This document shows positions 19,617 through 29,171 of a DNA stretch of 64,000 bases, piece after piece. Below the pieces are notes generated by a model that saw nothing but the letters and a program-made list of their open reading frames with translations, had not been told where the DNA came from and searched no databases. A program made the translations under genes and the position numbers. Position 1 is the first letter of the stretch, and every line of letters begins with the position of its first letter. Location of the stretch: the NCBI GenBank assembly GCA_902632305.1, contig CACPCG010000002.1, forward strand, positions 124,001-188,000, read 5' to 3'. The DNA comes from an uncultured Gammaproteobacteria bacterium. GTDB taxonomy: Bacteria; Pseudomonadota; Gammaproteobacteria; GCA-002705445; GCA-002716945.

Positions 19617-21650
19617 ATGAAATCATTCAAAATTAACTCAGACTATAATCCATCTGGGGATCAACCTAGCGCGATAAAATCTCTTGTCGACGGAATAACT
19701 AAAAATCAAAAACATCAAACTCTCTTAGGCGTCACTGGTTCTGGCAAAACTTTCACTATGGCTAAAATCATTGAGGAGACAAATAAAACCACGCTTATCA
19801 TGGCACCGAACAAAACTCTGGCGGCACAGTTGTATACTGAAATGAGAGATTTTTTCCCTTCGAATTCTGTGGAATACTTTGTTTCTTATTATGATTACTA
19901 TCAGCCCGAGGCATACGTTCCAGTTTCAGACACTTACATCGCAAAAGATGCATCACTTAATGAGCACATAGAACAGATGAGGTTATCTGCAACTAAGTCA
20001 CTTGTAGAGAGGGAAGATGCTATTGTAGTTGCGAGTGTTTCTGCTATCTATGGTTTAGGAGATCCAAAAACATACCTTAAGATGATTCTTCATTTAGTAC
20101 AAGGTGATGAGATAGATCGTAAAATTATACAAAGTAGACTTGTTGAGCTTCAGTATGAAAGGAACGATACTGAGTTAAGAAGAGGAACTTTTTCTTCAAA
20201 AGGTGAGATAATTGATATTTTTCCGGCAGACTCAGAGAAAGAAGCGTTAAGAGTAGAGTTGTTTGATAAAGAAATTGAAAACCTTTATATTTTTGATCCA
20301 CTTACAGGAAGTATTATCAGAAAGGTTAAAAGATTTACAATCTACCCTAAAACGCATTATGTAACACCGCAATCTATTATTGATAATGCAATAATTGAGA
20401 TAAAAGACGAGTTAAAGCAGCAATTAGAATTTTTTTCGAAAAATAATAAACAATTAGAAGCCCAAAGACTGAGAGAGAGGACAAGTTATGATTTAGAAAT
20501 GATGTCAGAAATGGGATATTGCTCCGGTATTGAAAACTATTCAAGATATATCGCACGGACAAAACCTGGTGAGCCACCTCCATGTTTACTAGATTATATG
20601 CCAAAAAATGGGTTAGTGATAATTGACGAAAGTCATGTGGGCGTTCCTCAGATTGGCGGGATGTATAGAGGTGATAGGTCTAGAAAAGAAACTCTTGTAA
20701 ATTATGGTTTTCGTCTTCCTTCAGCTCTAGATAATAGACCTCTTAAATTTGAAGAATTTGAATCATATAAATTTCAAACTATTTATGTTTCAGCAACACC
20801 AGGACCATATGAATTAGATAAATCTGAAAGTATTATCGAGCAAGTTATTCGACCTACAGGTTTGGTAGACCCAATTATTGAAGTAAAACCATCTAGCAAT
20901 CAAGTTGAAGATGTCATTTCAGAGATAAAAACTGCAATTAGTCATAAAAACCGAGCTCTAATAACTACTTTGACAAAAAAATCTGCCGAAGATTTGACAG
21001 AGCACATTGAGGGCTTTGATATTAACGTTCGCTACCTTCACTCGGACATTAATACTGTGGAGAGAGTTGAAATAATTCGTGATTTAAGAAAAGGTGAATT
21101 TGATGTTCTTGTAGGTATAAATTTATTACGAGAAGGGCTAGATATCCCTGAGGTTGAACTGGTTGCCATACTGGATGCTGACATGGAAGGCTTTCTAAGA
21201 TCAGATAGATCATTAATACAAACAATTGGTCGCGCTGCACGAAATATAGATGGGAGAGTGATACTTTATGGTGACTCTACTACACCATCAATGACAAGAG
21301 CTATTGAGGAAACGGCAAGGAGACGAAGCATACAAATGCAATTTAACTCAGAGCATGGAATAAAACCAGAATCTATTAAAAAAGCAATTAAAGAAACCTT
21401 AGATGATGATAATTATATATCAAACAAGAACATAGAAAAGATATCTTCTACATTGAATATTCGTAAACGCTTTCCTAAAGTAGATCAATCAAATGTAATA
21501 AATGTGATTAAAGAACTTGAGAAAGAAATGTATAGAAATGCTAAAGACTTGGAATTTGAAAAAGCCGCAAAATTGAGAGACCAAATTTCTTCATTACAAG
21601 ATAATTTTTTAGATATGCCCAATAAACAAAATAGAAACAATAAGAGATAG
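19617..21650 (+). CDS. uvrB: UvrABC excision nuclease subunit B
   Basis: Damage-verification helicase-like subunit of nucleotide excision repair. Walker A is [13 protein letters not shown] near residue 39. The beta-hairpin region is [16 protein letters not shown], the DEAD-like box is VIIDESH and late helicase motifs include [19 protein letters not shown] and QTIGRAARN. The C-terminal UVR motif ([24 protein letters not shown] region) binds UvrC. The length of 677 residues is full. It is divergent from the aminotransferase. Confidence 0.97.
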   Translation: MKSFKINSDYNPSGDQPSAIKSLVDGITKNQKHQTLLGVTGSGKTFTMAKIIEETNKTTLIMAPNKTLAAQLYTEMRDFFPSNSVEYFVSYYDYYQPEAYVPVSDTYIAKDASLNEHIEQMRLSATKSLVEREDAIVVASVSAIYGLGDPKTYLKMILHLVQGDEIDRKIIQSRLVELQYERNDTELRRGTFSSKGEIIDIFPADSEKEALRVELFDKEIENLYIFDPLTGSIIRKVKRFTIYPKTHYVTPQSIIDNAIIEIKDELKQQLEFFSKNNKQLEAQRLRERTSYDLEMMSEMGYCSGIENYSRYIARTKPGEPPPCLLDYMPKNGLVIIDESHVGVPQIGGMYRGDRSRKETLVNYGFRLPSALDNRPLKFEEFESYKFQTIYVSATPGPYELDKSESIIEQVIRPTGLVDPIIEVKPSSNQVEDVISEIKTAISHKNRALITTLTKKSAEDLTEHIEGFDINVRYLHSDINTVERVEIIRDLRKGEFDVLVGINLLREGLDIPEVELVAILDADMEGFLRSDRSLIQTIGRAARNIDGRVILYGDSTTPSMTRAIEETARRRSIQMQFNSEHGIKPESIKKAIKETLDDDNYISNKNIEKISSTLNIRKRFPKVDQSNVINVIKELEKEMYRNAKDLEFEKAAKLRDQISSLQDNFLDMPNKQNRNNKR

Positions 21651-21668
21651 CATGAATACGATTTATGC

Positions 21669-21697
21669 TTGTTAAAAAAATGACTGCATGTTAATTT
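21669..21697 (+). promoter_or_regulatory. Possible promoter for tRNA-Val/thrS
   Basis: TTGTTA at 21669-21674 and TAATTT at 21692-21697 are 17 bases apart and sit 10 bases before the tRNA. Matches to consensus are moderate and it was identified by eye. Confidence 0.35.
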
Positions 21698-21707
21698 TAC
21701 AACTTCT

Positions 21708-21781
21708 AGGCGCGTAGCTCAGCTGGTTAGAGCGCCACCTTGACATGGTGGAGGTCGTTGGTTCGAGTCCAATCGTGCCTA
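21708..21781 (+). tRNA. tRNA-Val (anticodon GAC)
   Basis: The cloverleaf is complete: acceptor stem AGGCGCG with CGTGCCT (one G-T pair), D-arm AGCTCAGCTGGTTAGAGC, anticodon stem CCACC/GGTGG around loop TTGACAT (anticodon GAC), T-arm with GTTCGAGTCC, discriminator A. CCA is not encoded. Its 3' end is only 12 bases before the thrS start codon. Confidence 0.97.
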
Positions 21782-21793
21782 CAGTGAGGTACT

Positions 21794-23692
21794 ATGATAA
21801 AAATAAAATATAATAATAAAAGCTACGAAATTGAAGATAAAACTACATTCAAAGATTTTGCTAATAAAAATTGCAAGTTAAAAAATATCGTAGCTGGCGA
21901 AATTGATAGTTCTCTATATGACTTGAGTTGTGCTATTCCTGATATGTCCTCTATTTCATTCATTACATCACACGATGAAAGAGGGTTAGAAATCTTGAGA
22001 CATAGCTGCGCTCACTTATTAGGTCATGCATTAAAGCAAATCTATCCTGATGTTGAAATGGTTATAGGTCCAGTCATTGATAATGGATTTTATTATGATA
22101 TTAAATCATCTACATCGATATCAGAAAATGATTTGAGTAAAATTGAAAAATTAATGAAAAAACTTGCAAAGAAAAATTATAAAATTGTACGAGAAGTAGT
22201 AAGCAGAGATAGAGCTATTGAGGTTTTTAAAAATCGTAATGAAAATTTTAAAATCAAAATAATTAATGAAATTCCATCAGACGAGATTATCGCAATATAT
22301 CATCACGAAGAATATATCGATATGTGTCGTGGCCCGCACCTAGTAAACACTAATTTATTACAAAATTTTAAACTTACAAAAATCTCCGGTTCGTATTGGA
22401 AAGGTGACTCTAAAAATCAACCATTACAAAGGATATATGGCACTGCGTGGGAGTCAAAAGAAAATCTTGATCTATACCTACAAAAAGTGGATGATGCAGA
22501 AAAAAGAGACCATAGAAAACTAGGAAAACGTCTTGACCTTTTTCATTTCCAAGAAGAATCACCTGGAATGATATTTTGGCATAATAATGGTTGGTTTATT
22601 TTCAGTACAGTCAAAGAGTATATAACTCAATATCTTATTAAAAATGATTATCAAATCATTGATACCCCACAGATATTAAATAAATCTCTATGGAAAAAAT
22701 CTGGTCACCTAGATAAATTTTCTGATTTGATATATGAAGTTAAATCTGAAGACAAAAAATATGCAATTAAACCTATGAGTTGCCCTGGTCACATTCAAGT
22801 TTTCAATCAAGGTTTGAAAAGCTATAAAGACTTACCGATAAAATATGCCGAGTTCGGGAAAGTTCATAGAGATGAACCATCAGGCACACTTCATGGTCTT
22901 CTGAGGATAAGAGGATTCACGCAGGATGATGCACACATATTCTGCACACCTAATCAGATCGAGCAAGAAATTAGTTCTTTAATCAATAATATCTACGATA
23001 TTTATAAAATTTTCGGCTTTGAAAAAATAAAAGTTGAGCTCTCTACTAGACCTGAAAAAAGAGTAGGCTCTGAGAGAATTTGGGATCAGTCAGAAGACGC
23101 CCTTAAAACCGCTTTAGATAAGAATAATATTTCATGGATTTTAAATGAGGGTGATGGTGCCTTCTATGGCCCTAAGATTGATTTTTCACTGACAGATTCA
23201 CTTGAGAGAGAATGGCAGTTGGGAACTATACAACTTGATTTTTCTATGCCAGAGAGATTAGGTGCAACATACATTAACAAAGAGGGTGTTAAAGAATCTC
23301 CTGTTATGATTCATCGTGCTATTTTAGGCTCGATAGAGAGATTTGTTGGTATACTTGTTGAAGAGTATGCTGGAAATATGCCATTATGGCTAGCGCCAAT
23401 TCAGGTAGTTCTTATGAATATAACTTCTTCTCAAGAAGATTACTGCAAAAATCAAGGTAAGATGCTAATAGAAAAAAAACTTAGAGTGATTACCGATACA
23501 AGAAATGAGAAAATTGGCTTGAAAATTAGAGAACACACAATATCAAAGATACCATATCTGCTTGTTGTAGGCGACAAAGAACAAAAAAACAATACTTTAG
23601 CTGTGAGAACTCGCTCTGGAGAAGACATTGGTGAGATGAGTGTTGATAAATTTGTTAAAATGATAGAAACTCAAGTTAGTGAAAAAAAATAA
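21794..23692 (+). CDS. thrS: Threonyl-tRNA synthetase
   Basis: Class II synthetase that charges tRNA-Thr and edits mischarged serine. Domains in order: N-terminal TGS domain (about 1-60), editing domain with HSCAHLLGHAL and DMCRGPH, catalytic domain with CPGHIQVF, the motif-2 segment FGKVHRDEPSGTLHGLLRIRG and motif 3 HRAILGSIERFVG, then the anticodon-binding domain. Length 632 is near normal. A GAGG Shine-Dalgarno sequence lies in the 12 bases separating it from tRNA-Val. It heads the thrS-infC-rpmI-rplT-pheS-pheT-ihfA cluster. Confidence 0.97.
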   Translation: MIKIKYNNKSYEIEDKTTFKDFANKNCKLKNIVAGEIDSSLYDLSCAIPDMSSISFITSHDERGLEILRHSCAHLLGHALKQIYPDVEMVIGPVIDNGFYYDIKSSTSISENDLSKIEKLMKKLAKKNYKIVREVVSRDRAIEVFKNRNENFKIKIINEIPSDEIIAIYHHEEYIDMCRGPHLVNTNLLQNFKLTKISGSYWKGDSKNQPLQRIYGTAWESKENLDLYLQKVDDAEKRDHRKLGKRLDLFHFQEESPGMIFWHNNGWFIFSTVKEYITQYLIKNDYQIIDTPQILNKSLWKKSGHLDKFSDLIYEVKSEDKKYAIKPMSCPGHIQVFNQGLKSYKDLPIKYAEFGKVHRDEPSGTLHGLLRIRGFTQDDAHIFCTPNQIEQEISSLINNIYDIYKIFGFEKIKVELSTRPEKRVGSERIWDQSEDALKTALDKNNISWILNEGDGAFYGPKIDFSLTDSLEREWQLGTIQLDFSMPERLGATYINKEGVKESPVMIHRAILGSIERFVGILVEEYAGNMPLWLAPIQVVLMNITSSQEDYCKNQGKMLIEKKLRVITDTRNEKIGLKIREHTISKIPYLLVVGDKEQKNNTLAVRTRSGEDIGEMSVDKFVKMIETQVSEKK

Positions 23693-23709
23693 CTAAATAG
23701 GAGATTATA

Positions 23710-24225
23710 ATAGCAAGTAACAAAAAACTTCGAATGAACTCTAGAATAAATGTTCAAGAAGTAAGACTAATAGCATCTAATGGGGATCAAGTAGGTGTTA
23801 TTAAGACGACCAAAGCCCTAGAATTAGCTCAGAATGAAGCACTAGATTTAGTGGAGATAGTTCCCAATCAATCGCCACCGGTTTGCAGGATAATGGATTA
23901 TGGCAAATATAAGTTTGAGCAGTCAAAAAAAGCCCATTCAGCAAAAAAGAAACAAAGGCAAATACAAGTAAAAGAAATCAAGTTCAGGCCTAATACTGAG
24001 GAAGCTGATTATCAAGTTAAATTAAAGAGTTTGGTGAAATTTCTCAAAGCAGGCGATAAGGCTAAAGTTACTATGAGATTTAGAGGTAGAGAGATTGCCC
24101 ATCAAGTAATTGGACGTGATTTTCTTCAAAGAGTTCAAACAGATCTTGAGGAGTTCGCAATTGTTGAGCAAATGCCCTCATTTGAAGGTCGTCAGATGGT
24201 TATGGTGATGGCTCCAAAGAAATAA
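23710..24225 (+). CDS. infC: Translation initiation factor IF-3, AUA start
   Basis: IF3 binds the 30S subunit and checks initiator codon-anticodon pairing. Conserved segments are [43 protein letters not shown] and KEIKFRP. The ATG at 23734 is too far in: the frame runs back through a basic N-terminus to ATA at 23710, with AGGAG at 23699-23703 six bases upstream. infC starts with AUU in E. coli, and near-cognate starts let IF3 repress its own synthesis, so AUA here fits the same control. An ATT at 23704 is too close to the Shine-Dalgarno sequence. Confidence 0.9.
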   Translation: MASNKKLRMNSRINVQEVRLIASNGDQVGVIKTTKALELAQNEALDLVEIVPNQSPPVCRIMDYGKYKFEQSKKAHSAKKKQRQIQVKEIKFRPNTEEADYQVKLKSLVKFLKAGDKAKVTMRFRGREIAHQVIGRDFLQRVQTDLEEFAIVEQMPSFEGRQMVMVMAPKK

Positions 24226-24255
24226 TTATCATATTTATACTATTTGCTGTATAAT
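24226..24255 (+). promoter_or_regulatory. Possible internal promoter for rpmI-rplT
   Basis: A perfect -10 hexamer TATAAT at 24250-24255, preceded 18 bases earlier by a weak -35-like TTATCA (24226-24231), lies in the 64-base gap between infC and rpmI. Internal promoters in this cluster are known in enteric bacteria. Seen by eye only. Confidence 0.4.
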
Positions 24256-24289
24256 TTAGTAGTTTTTTAGCACGAACATTGAGGATATT

Positions 24290-24481
24290 ATGCCAAAAAT
24301 GAAAAGTAACAGTGGCGCTGCAAAGCGTTTTACAAAATCTTCATCAGGAGAATATAAGAGAGCCCAATCCCATAGAAGGCATATACTTACAAAGAAGAGC
24401 ACTAAACGTAAACGTCACTTAAGAGATTACATGACTGTCAGTAAAGCAGATAAAGTTTTGGTCAAACGTATGTTACCATAA
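24290..24481 (+). CDS. rpmI: 50S ribosomal protein L35
   Basis: 63-residue basic protein of the large subunit, with [13 protein letters not shown] at the N-terminus and [19 protein letters not shown] in the middle. GAGGA precedes the ATG. It lies between infC and rplT in the conserved order. Confidence 0.97.
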   Translation: MPKMKSNSGAAKRFTKSSSGEYKRAQSHRRHILTKKSTKRKRHLRDYMTVSKADKVLVKRMLP

Positions 24482-24498
24482 GGCAATGAGGATATAGA

Positions 24499-24852
24499 AT
24501 GGCAAGAGTGAAACGTGGTGTTGCAGCACATGCAAAACATAAAAAAGTATTAAAACTAGCAAGAGGTTACAAAGGAGCCAGAAGTAGAGTTTATCGTGTA
24601 GCTAAACAAGCTGTGATAAAAGCTGGACAGTATTCATACCGTGATCGTAGACAGAAGAAAAGACAAATTAGATCACTATGGATAAGTAAAATAAATGCGG
24701 CAGCTAGAATGCACAATATGTCGTATAGTCAATTGATGGGTAAAATTGCAAAGTCAGATATAGAGCTCAATAGAAAAATGTTAGCTGATTTAGCAGTTAA
24801 TAATATGGAGAGTTTTGCTGCTATAGTAAATTCTGTCAATCCTATCAAATAA
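24499..24852 (+). CDS. rplT: 50S ribosomal protein L20
   Basis: 117-residue early-assembly protein of the large subunit, which represses rpmI-rplT translation in enteric bacteria. Signatures are [36 protein letters not shown] and [18 protein letters not shown] lies upstream of the ATG. The long upstream operator of E. coli is not obvious in the short leader here. Confidence 0.97.
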   Translation: MARVKRGVAAHAKHKKVLKLARGYKGARSRVYRVAKQAVIKAGQYSYRDRRQKKRQIRSLWISKINAAARMHNMSYSQLMGKIAKSDIELNRKMLADLAVNNMESFAAIVNSVNPIK

Positions 24853-24863
24853 AGAAATTTTCT

Positions 24864-25835
24864 GTGGAAAGTAATCACTCCCTCTTAATAGAAAAACTCA
24901 AACAAGCTCTTGTAGAATGCAAAACTGAGCAAGAGCTAATTAAAATTAAAGCAGACTTTCTTGGTAAAAATGGTTCTATCACAAAAGAATTTGAGCAAAT
25001 CAAATTTGCAGAGGATAAGAAAGCAACTGGCCAAGTACTTAATTCTGTAAAAAACGAAGCTGAAGAACTTATTAAAGCATGTAAGAGTAAGTTTGAAAAA
25101 ATAATTGAAGATCACTATTTTGATATATCACAGCCAGGTCGTGATATAAAAATAGGCACTAGGCACCCAATAACACTAACAATTAATGATATCACGAAAA
25201 TTTTTAACTCATATGGATTTTCTGAGGTATCAGGAAAAGAGATAGAGACAGAATTTTATAATTTTGAGGCTCTTAATATTCCAAAAAATCATCCAGCAAG
25301 AGATATGCATGATACCTTTTATGTGGATGTAAATAATTTATTAAGGACTCACACATCCTCTGTGCAGATTCACTCTATGCTAAAATATAAGGCGCCACTT
25401 AAAATAATGACACCAGGTAAAGTTTATCGATGTGATTCTGATCCTACGCATTCACCTATGTTCCATCAAATAGAGGGTTTATACATTGATGAAAACGTAA
25501 ATTTTTGCCATTTGAAAGGAATATTAATTCAATTTATCAATGACTATTTTGGAAGCAATGTAGAGATAAGATTTAGGCCATCATATTTCCCATTTACTGA
25601 ACCATCCGCAGAATTAGATATAAAATTTAGGGGAAAGTGGTTAGAAGTCCTTGGTTGCGGGATGGTGCATAATAGTGTGCTTGAGAACGTAAAAATTAGT
25701 ACTAAAAGATTTACGGGTTTCGCATTTGGCCTAGGAGTAGAAAGGCTAGCGATGCTTAAATATGATATTAAAGATCTGCGCTTATTTTATGAAAATGACA
25801 TGAATTTTCTCCGTCAATTTGAGGGAATTAAGTAA
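24864..25835 (+). CDS. pheS: Phenylalanyl-tRNA synthetase alpha subunit
   Basis: Catalytic subunit of the (alpha-beta)2 enzyme that charges tRNA-Phe. An N-terminal coiled-coil region (about 1-85) is followed by the class II core with PGRDIKIGTRHPIT, FYNFEALNIPKNHPARDMHDTFY, LRTHTSSVQIH and the motif-3 region GFAFGLGVERLAMLKYDI. Length 323 is typical. The start is a GTG at 24864. Two bases separate it from pheT. Confidence 0.96.
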   Translation: MESNHSLLIEKLKQALVECKTEQELIKIKADFLGKNGSITKEFEQIKFAEDKKATGQVLNSVKNEAEELIKACKSKFEKIIEDHYFDISQPGRDIKIGTRHPITLTINDITKIFNSYGFSEVSGKEIETEFYNFEALNIPKNHPARDMHDTFYVDVNNLLRTHTSSVQIHSMLKYKAPLKIMTPGKVYRCDSDPTHSPMFHQIEGLYIDENVNFCHLKGILIQFINDYFGSNVEIRFRPSYFPFTEPSAELDIKFRGKWLEVLGCGMVHNSVLENVKISTKRFTGFAFGLGVERLAMLKYDIKDLRLFYENDMNFLRQFEGIK

Positions 25836-25837
25836 CG

Positions 25838-27859
25838 ATGAAAATTACAACAGACTGGCTGTCAGACTTTATTAAAGTTAATAAAAGAAGAGATATCTCT
25901 AGTGATCTCACACATCTTGGTCTAGAAGTCGATAAGGTTAAAAAGGTTAAAGATAGACAGCTAATTGAGATTGATATCACACCTAACAGAGCAGATTGTT
26001 TGAGCATTTATGGCATTGCGAGAGATTTGTCTGCATTATATAAGATTAACAAAAATCCCATAAAACAGCACAAGCTTAAGATTACGAGAAAAATCTCTTT
26101 GGATTTAAATATCAATCATAAGATATCACCTCATTATTCTGGAATTATAATTAAAAATGTTGATAACACTGTAAAGACACCAACCTATATATCAAGAAGA
26201 TTGCAATATTGTGGCATTACACCAAAAAATCTTATTGTAGATATACTTAATTTTGTGATGCTTGAGATAGGTCAGCCTATGCATGTTTTTGATTTGGATG
26301 AGATTGAAGACTCATTGTGTGTCCGATTCTCCAAGGATGGTGAGAGAATATCCTGTTTAGATGGCAAAACATATACCTTAAATAAGACTATACCGGTTAT
26401 TGCTGATAAAAATAAACCTATCGCTATAGCTGGAATAATTGGAGGTATTGAGAGTTCGACAACTATTAAAACAAAAAATGTATTAATCGAGTCAGCGTTT
26501 TTCGTACCTGATATAATTAGGGCTGCATCTAAGCATTTTCGATTGCAAACAGACTCCTCATTTAGGTTCGAGCGAGGTGTAGATCCTGAAATAAATAGAG
26601 TAGCTCTGGAAAGGGTAGTCTATTTACTCAAAGATATTATTAGAATAAAAAAGATTGAAAATTTTTCCACGAGATTAAAAACAAGCAAATATTTAAAACA
26701 ATCAAAGATCAATCTAGATTTAGATGAGATTCAAAAAGTTATTGGCATATCTCTTGAGTCAAAGTATGTTTTTGACGTATTTAAAAGATTAGACTTTAAT
26801 CCCACTTACAAATCAAAAAAAAATATTCAAATTCTTGAGCCAACTTTCAGATTTGATATTAAAAATTCCAGAGATCTGATAGAGGAAGTTGCAAGAGTGT
26901 ATGGGTATAATAATCTGCCCTCTCAAATTCCTCAGAATACAATAAGCTCAAAATTTTATGATAAATCACTGACACAATTCATAACAGGCGCATTGTCAGA
27001 TCGCGGGTATAATGAAGTTATCAACTTTAGCTTTATTCCTAGTAACTCTCAGACAGTCACATCGGATGATAAGAATATCTTAAAAATTCTCAATCCTATT
27101 TCAACAGATAAGTCTGAAATGAGAACGTCTATGTTCTTCGGTCTAATGAAGAATATCTTGTATAACATATCACGGAAAGAGAGTAATTTAATGATATACG
27201 AAAATGGTAAGGTTTACATAAAAGGTAATTCAAATAAAATAATCGAGAAACAAGTGATTGCAGGCGCAGTGACTGGCACGAAGTATCCTGCTAACATAAA
27301 GTCAGATAATCATTTTCAGAACTTTCTTGATGTCAAAGGGGATTTATTAAGTATTATCCCTAATTTATCAATAGATCGAGTCTCTTGTGAGCGATATTTA
27401 TCTAAGTCTTGCCAGGCATTGATAATTCAAGGTAGTAAAATTGTTGGTAAATTAGGTCAAGTAGACGGTGGCATTCTTAAATCATTTGGTATTAAACAAG
27501 AAACTTTTTATTTCGAGATGTACCCAGATATTTTGTCACATATTAGAGATCCCTCATATAAAGAATTCTCAATTTATCCGACAATAAAAAGAGATTTGAC
27601 ACTTTTGATAACACGTACCCACAGAATTGGAGATGTAATAAAAAAAATTAGAGGAAATCAATACAAACACCTGATAAATATTAAAATTAGTGATATATTT
27701 TGTGGTAAGAGTGAGGATTATCATAATCTTAAGAGCGTGACCTTGGAATTCTTATTTCAAAAAAACGACGGCACTCTCAAAGATGATACAGTTGCTAGAG
27801 TTATGGATAAAATAATTACTCAAATACAAAATGAATTAAAAATCGAGATAAAACTATAA
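25838..27859 (+). CDS. pheT: Phenylalanyl-tRNA synthetase beta subunit lacking the B2 OB domain
   Basis: Beta subunit of PheRS. The N-terminus KITTDWLSDFIKV and HLGLEVDKVKKV matches domain B1, but the chain passes directly to DITPNRADCLSIYGIARDL. In E. coli about 110 residues of EMAP/Arc1p-like OB-fold (B2) lie between these blocks. Beyond the gap the B3/B4 editing region (GGIESSTTIKTKNVLIESAFF, FRFERGVD), B5, the B6/B7 core and the C-terminal B8 ferredoxin-like anticodon-binding domain are recognisable. Total length is 673 rather than about 795. The reading frame is clean, so this is a domain loss and not a frameshift. Confidence 0.94.
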   Translation: MKITTDWLSDFIKVNKRRDISSDLTHLGLEVDKVKKVKDRQLIEIDITPNRADCLSIYGIARDLSALYKINKNPIKQHKLKITRKISLDLNINHKISPHYSGIIIKNVDNTVKTPTYISRRLQYCGITPKNLIVDILNFVMLEIGQPMHVFDLDEIEDSLCVRFSKDGERISCLDGKTYTLNKTIPVIADKNKPIAIAGIIGGIESSTTIKTKNVLIESAFFVPDIIRAASKHFRLQTDSSFRFERGVDPEINRVALERVVYLLKDIIRIKKIENFSTRLKTSKYLKQSKINLDLDEIQKVIGISLESKYVFDVFKRLDFNPTYKSKKNIQILEPTFRFDIKNSRDLIEEVARVYGYNNLPSQIPQNTISSKFYDKSLTQFITGALSDRGYNEVINFSFIPSNSQTVTSDDKNILKILNPISTDKSEMRTSMFFGLMKNILYNISRKESNLMIYENGKVYIKGNSNKIIEKQVIAGAVTGTKYPANIKSDNHFQNFLDVKGDLLSIIPNLSIDRVSCERYLSKSCQALIIQGSKIVGKLGQVDGGILKSFGIKQETFYFEMYPDILSHIRDPSYKEFSIYPTIKRDLTLLITRTHRIGDVIKKIRGNQYKHLINIKISDIFCGKSEDYHNLKSVTLEFLFQKNDGTLKDDTVARVMDKIITQIQNELKIEIKL

Positions 27860-28171
27860 ATGACGATTACAAAAAACACACTAGTTGAACTCTTATATAA
27901 TGAGGTTGGCCTTAATAAACGAGAAGCTAGAGAATTTATAGAAATGTTTTTTGAATCAATAAAAAAAAACTTAGAGAATGGGAATGATATAAAGTTATCT
28001 GGCTTTGGAAATTTTATTTTGAGAAACAAAAATGCTAGACCAGGAAGGAATCCTAAAACAGGCGAGGATGTAACTATATCAGAGAGAAGAGTTGTTACTT
28101 TTAAATCAGGTCTCAAACTTAAAACTAAGTTAGAAGCATATGATGGAAACACAAATAAAGAATCAAGTTAA
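27860..28171 (+). CDS. ihfA: Integration host factor alpha subunit
   Basis: DNA-bending HU-family subunit that acts with IhfB in chromosome architecture and regulation. Features are the N-terminal [25 protein letters not shown] helix region and the DNA-binding arm around [24 protein letters not shown], with the intercalating Pro. Its ATG directly follows the pheT stop, as in other gammaproteobacteria. It overlaps the MerR gene by 32 bases. Confidence 0.95.
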   Translation: MTITKNTLVELLYNEVGLNKREAREFIEMFFESIKKNLENGNDIKLSGFGNFILRNKNARPGRNPKTGEDVTISERRVVTFKSGLKLKTKLEAYDGNTNKESS

Positions 28172-28496
28172 CATTCCAAATAAAAGATATTTTTCCATTG
28201 GAGAAGTATCACAAATATGTGATTTAAAAACACATGTTCTAAGATATTGGGAACAGGAGTTTAGCCAATTAGATCCTATAAAGAGAAGGGGAAATCGAAG
28301 ATATTATCAACAAAAGGATTTACTTCTTGTACTTGAAATTAAAGACTTACTTCAAAATCAAGGATATACTATTGAAGGCGCAAAAACTAAGCTAGAGAGT
28401 AATTCTTCACCTACACCAATAGAAGGTACAGATAAGCAAGTAATCAAACAAATTAAAAATGATTTAGAAAAATTATTAGCAACCTTAAATAAATAG
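28140..28496 (+). CDS. MerR-family transcriptional regulator next to ihfA
   Basis: 118-residue regulator. The MerR winged helix-turn-helix is clear: [24 protein letters not shown], then [33 protein letters not shown]. The C-terminal part is short and has no cysteines, so it is not a metal sensor of the MerR/CueR kind. A MerR-like gene after ihfA is conserved in many proteobacteria, but its targets are unknown to me. A second ATG at 28143 could also serve as the start. Confidence 0.88.
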   Translation: MMETQIKNQVNIPNKRYFSIGEVSQICDLKTHVLRYWEQEFSQLDPIKRRGNRRYYQQKDLLLVLEIKDLLQNQGYTIEGAKTKLESNSSPTPIEGTDKQVIKQIKNDLEKLLATLNK

Positions 28497-29171
28497 ATGT
28501 CATCAAAAATTGTTACTAAATATAATTATCAGAAGTACATCACAAATAAAGTAAATAATCTAAGATATTATTGTCTTTCGGAAGATCTAAATGTCCCCAG
28601 TGTCACATCTATTCTGAGGAGCACTTCATTAGTTAATTCTAAATTTTCTGGCAAGATAACCGATTCAATGGAAATAGGTGATATGATGCATCAGTTTTTA
28701 GAAAACTACATATCAGGTATTGATGTAGTTGACAATTATCTCGGAAAAACGTCAAATACTGAGATTGCATCGTCATTAGCAAAGCTTGTAATTGATAATT
28801 TGATTATGAATTTGGACGAGATTTGGGGATCTGAGGTTTCTGTCCACTACAAAGACCAATATGCGGGAACGATTGATCTTATCGCTATTATTGATGGTAA
28901 AATTTCCATCATTGATTATAAGTCTTCTTATAGAACAAAAACACTTCACGAATTAAAAGATTTTTTTCTCCAGTGTGCGGCTTATGCCATAGCACATGAT
29001 TGGCAATATGGCACCACTATTGATTCAATAATGATTTTTCAGGTTACACGAGGAGGCGATTTTGAGCAAAATGTAATTTCAAATCCTGAATTAGAAAATT
29101 ATAAAGAAATGTGGTTTCAAAGATTAAGTGAATTTAATGTTAAAATAACAAGTCATGAAGGTAGATCCTAA
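28497..29171 (+). CDS. PD-(D/E)XK (RecB-like) nuclease-family protein
   Basis: 224-residue protein with a compact RecB-like nuclease core: an N-terminal PSVTSILRSTS, then GDMMHQFLENY (conserved His/Glu), and the active site AGTIDLIAIIDGKISIIDYKSS, giving the D-x(n)-D-Y-K catalytic triad, followed by QCAAYAIAH (motif with conserved Gln/Tyr). This architecture resembles single-domain exonucleases such as those of phages and mitochondrial MGME1. Substrate is unknown; a DNA exonuclease role is an inference. It starts immediately after the MerR gene and overlaps the true prfB start by 17 bases. Confidence 0.78.
   Translation: MSSKIVTKYNYQKYITNKVNNLRYYCLSEDLNVPSVTSILRSTSLVNSKFSGKITDSMEIGDMMHQFLENYISGIDVVDNYLGKTSNTEIASSLAKLVIDNLIMNLDEIWGSEVSVHYKDQYAGTIDLIAIIDGKISIIDYKSSYRTKTLHELKDFFLQCAAYAIAHDWQYGTTIDSIMIFQVTRGGDFEQNVISNPELENYKEMWFQRLSEFNVKITSHEGRS

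Noticed and set aside
21652-21672. Hairpin after uvrB (GCATGAA with TTTATGC) as a terminator.
   Set aside because: No T-run follows on the plus strand and the stem includes a G-T pair; it overlaps the putative tRNA-Val promoter.
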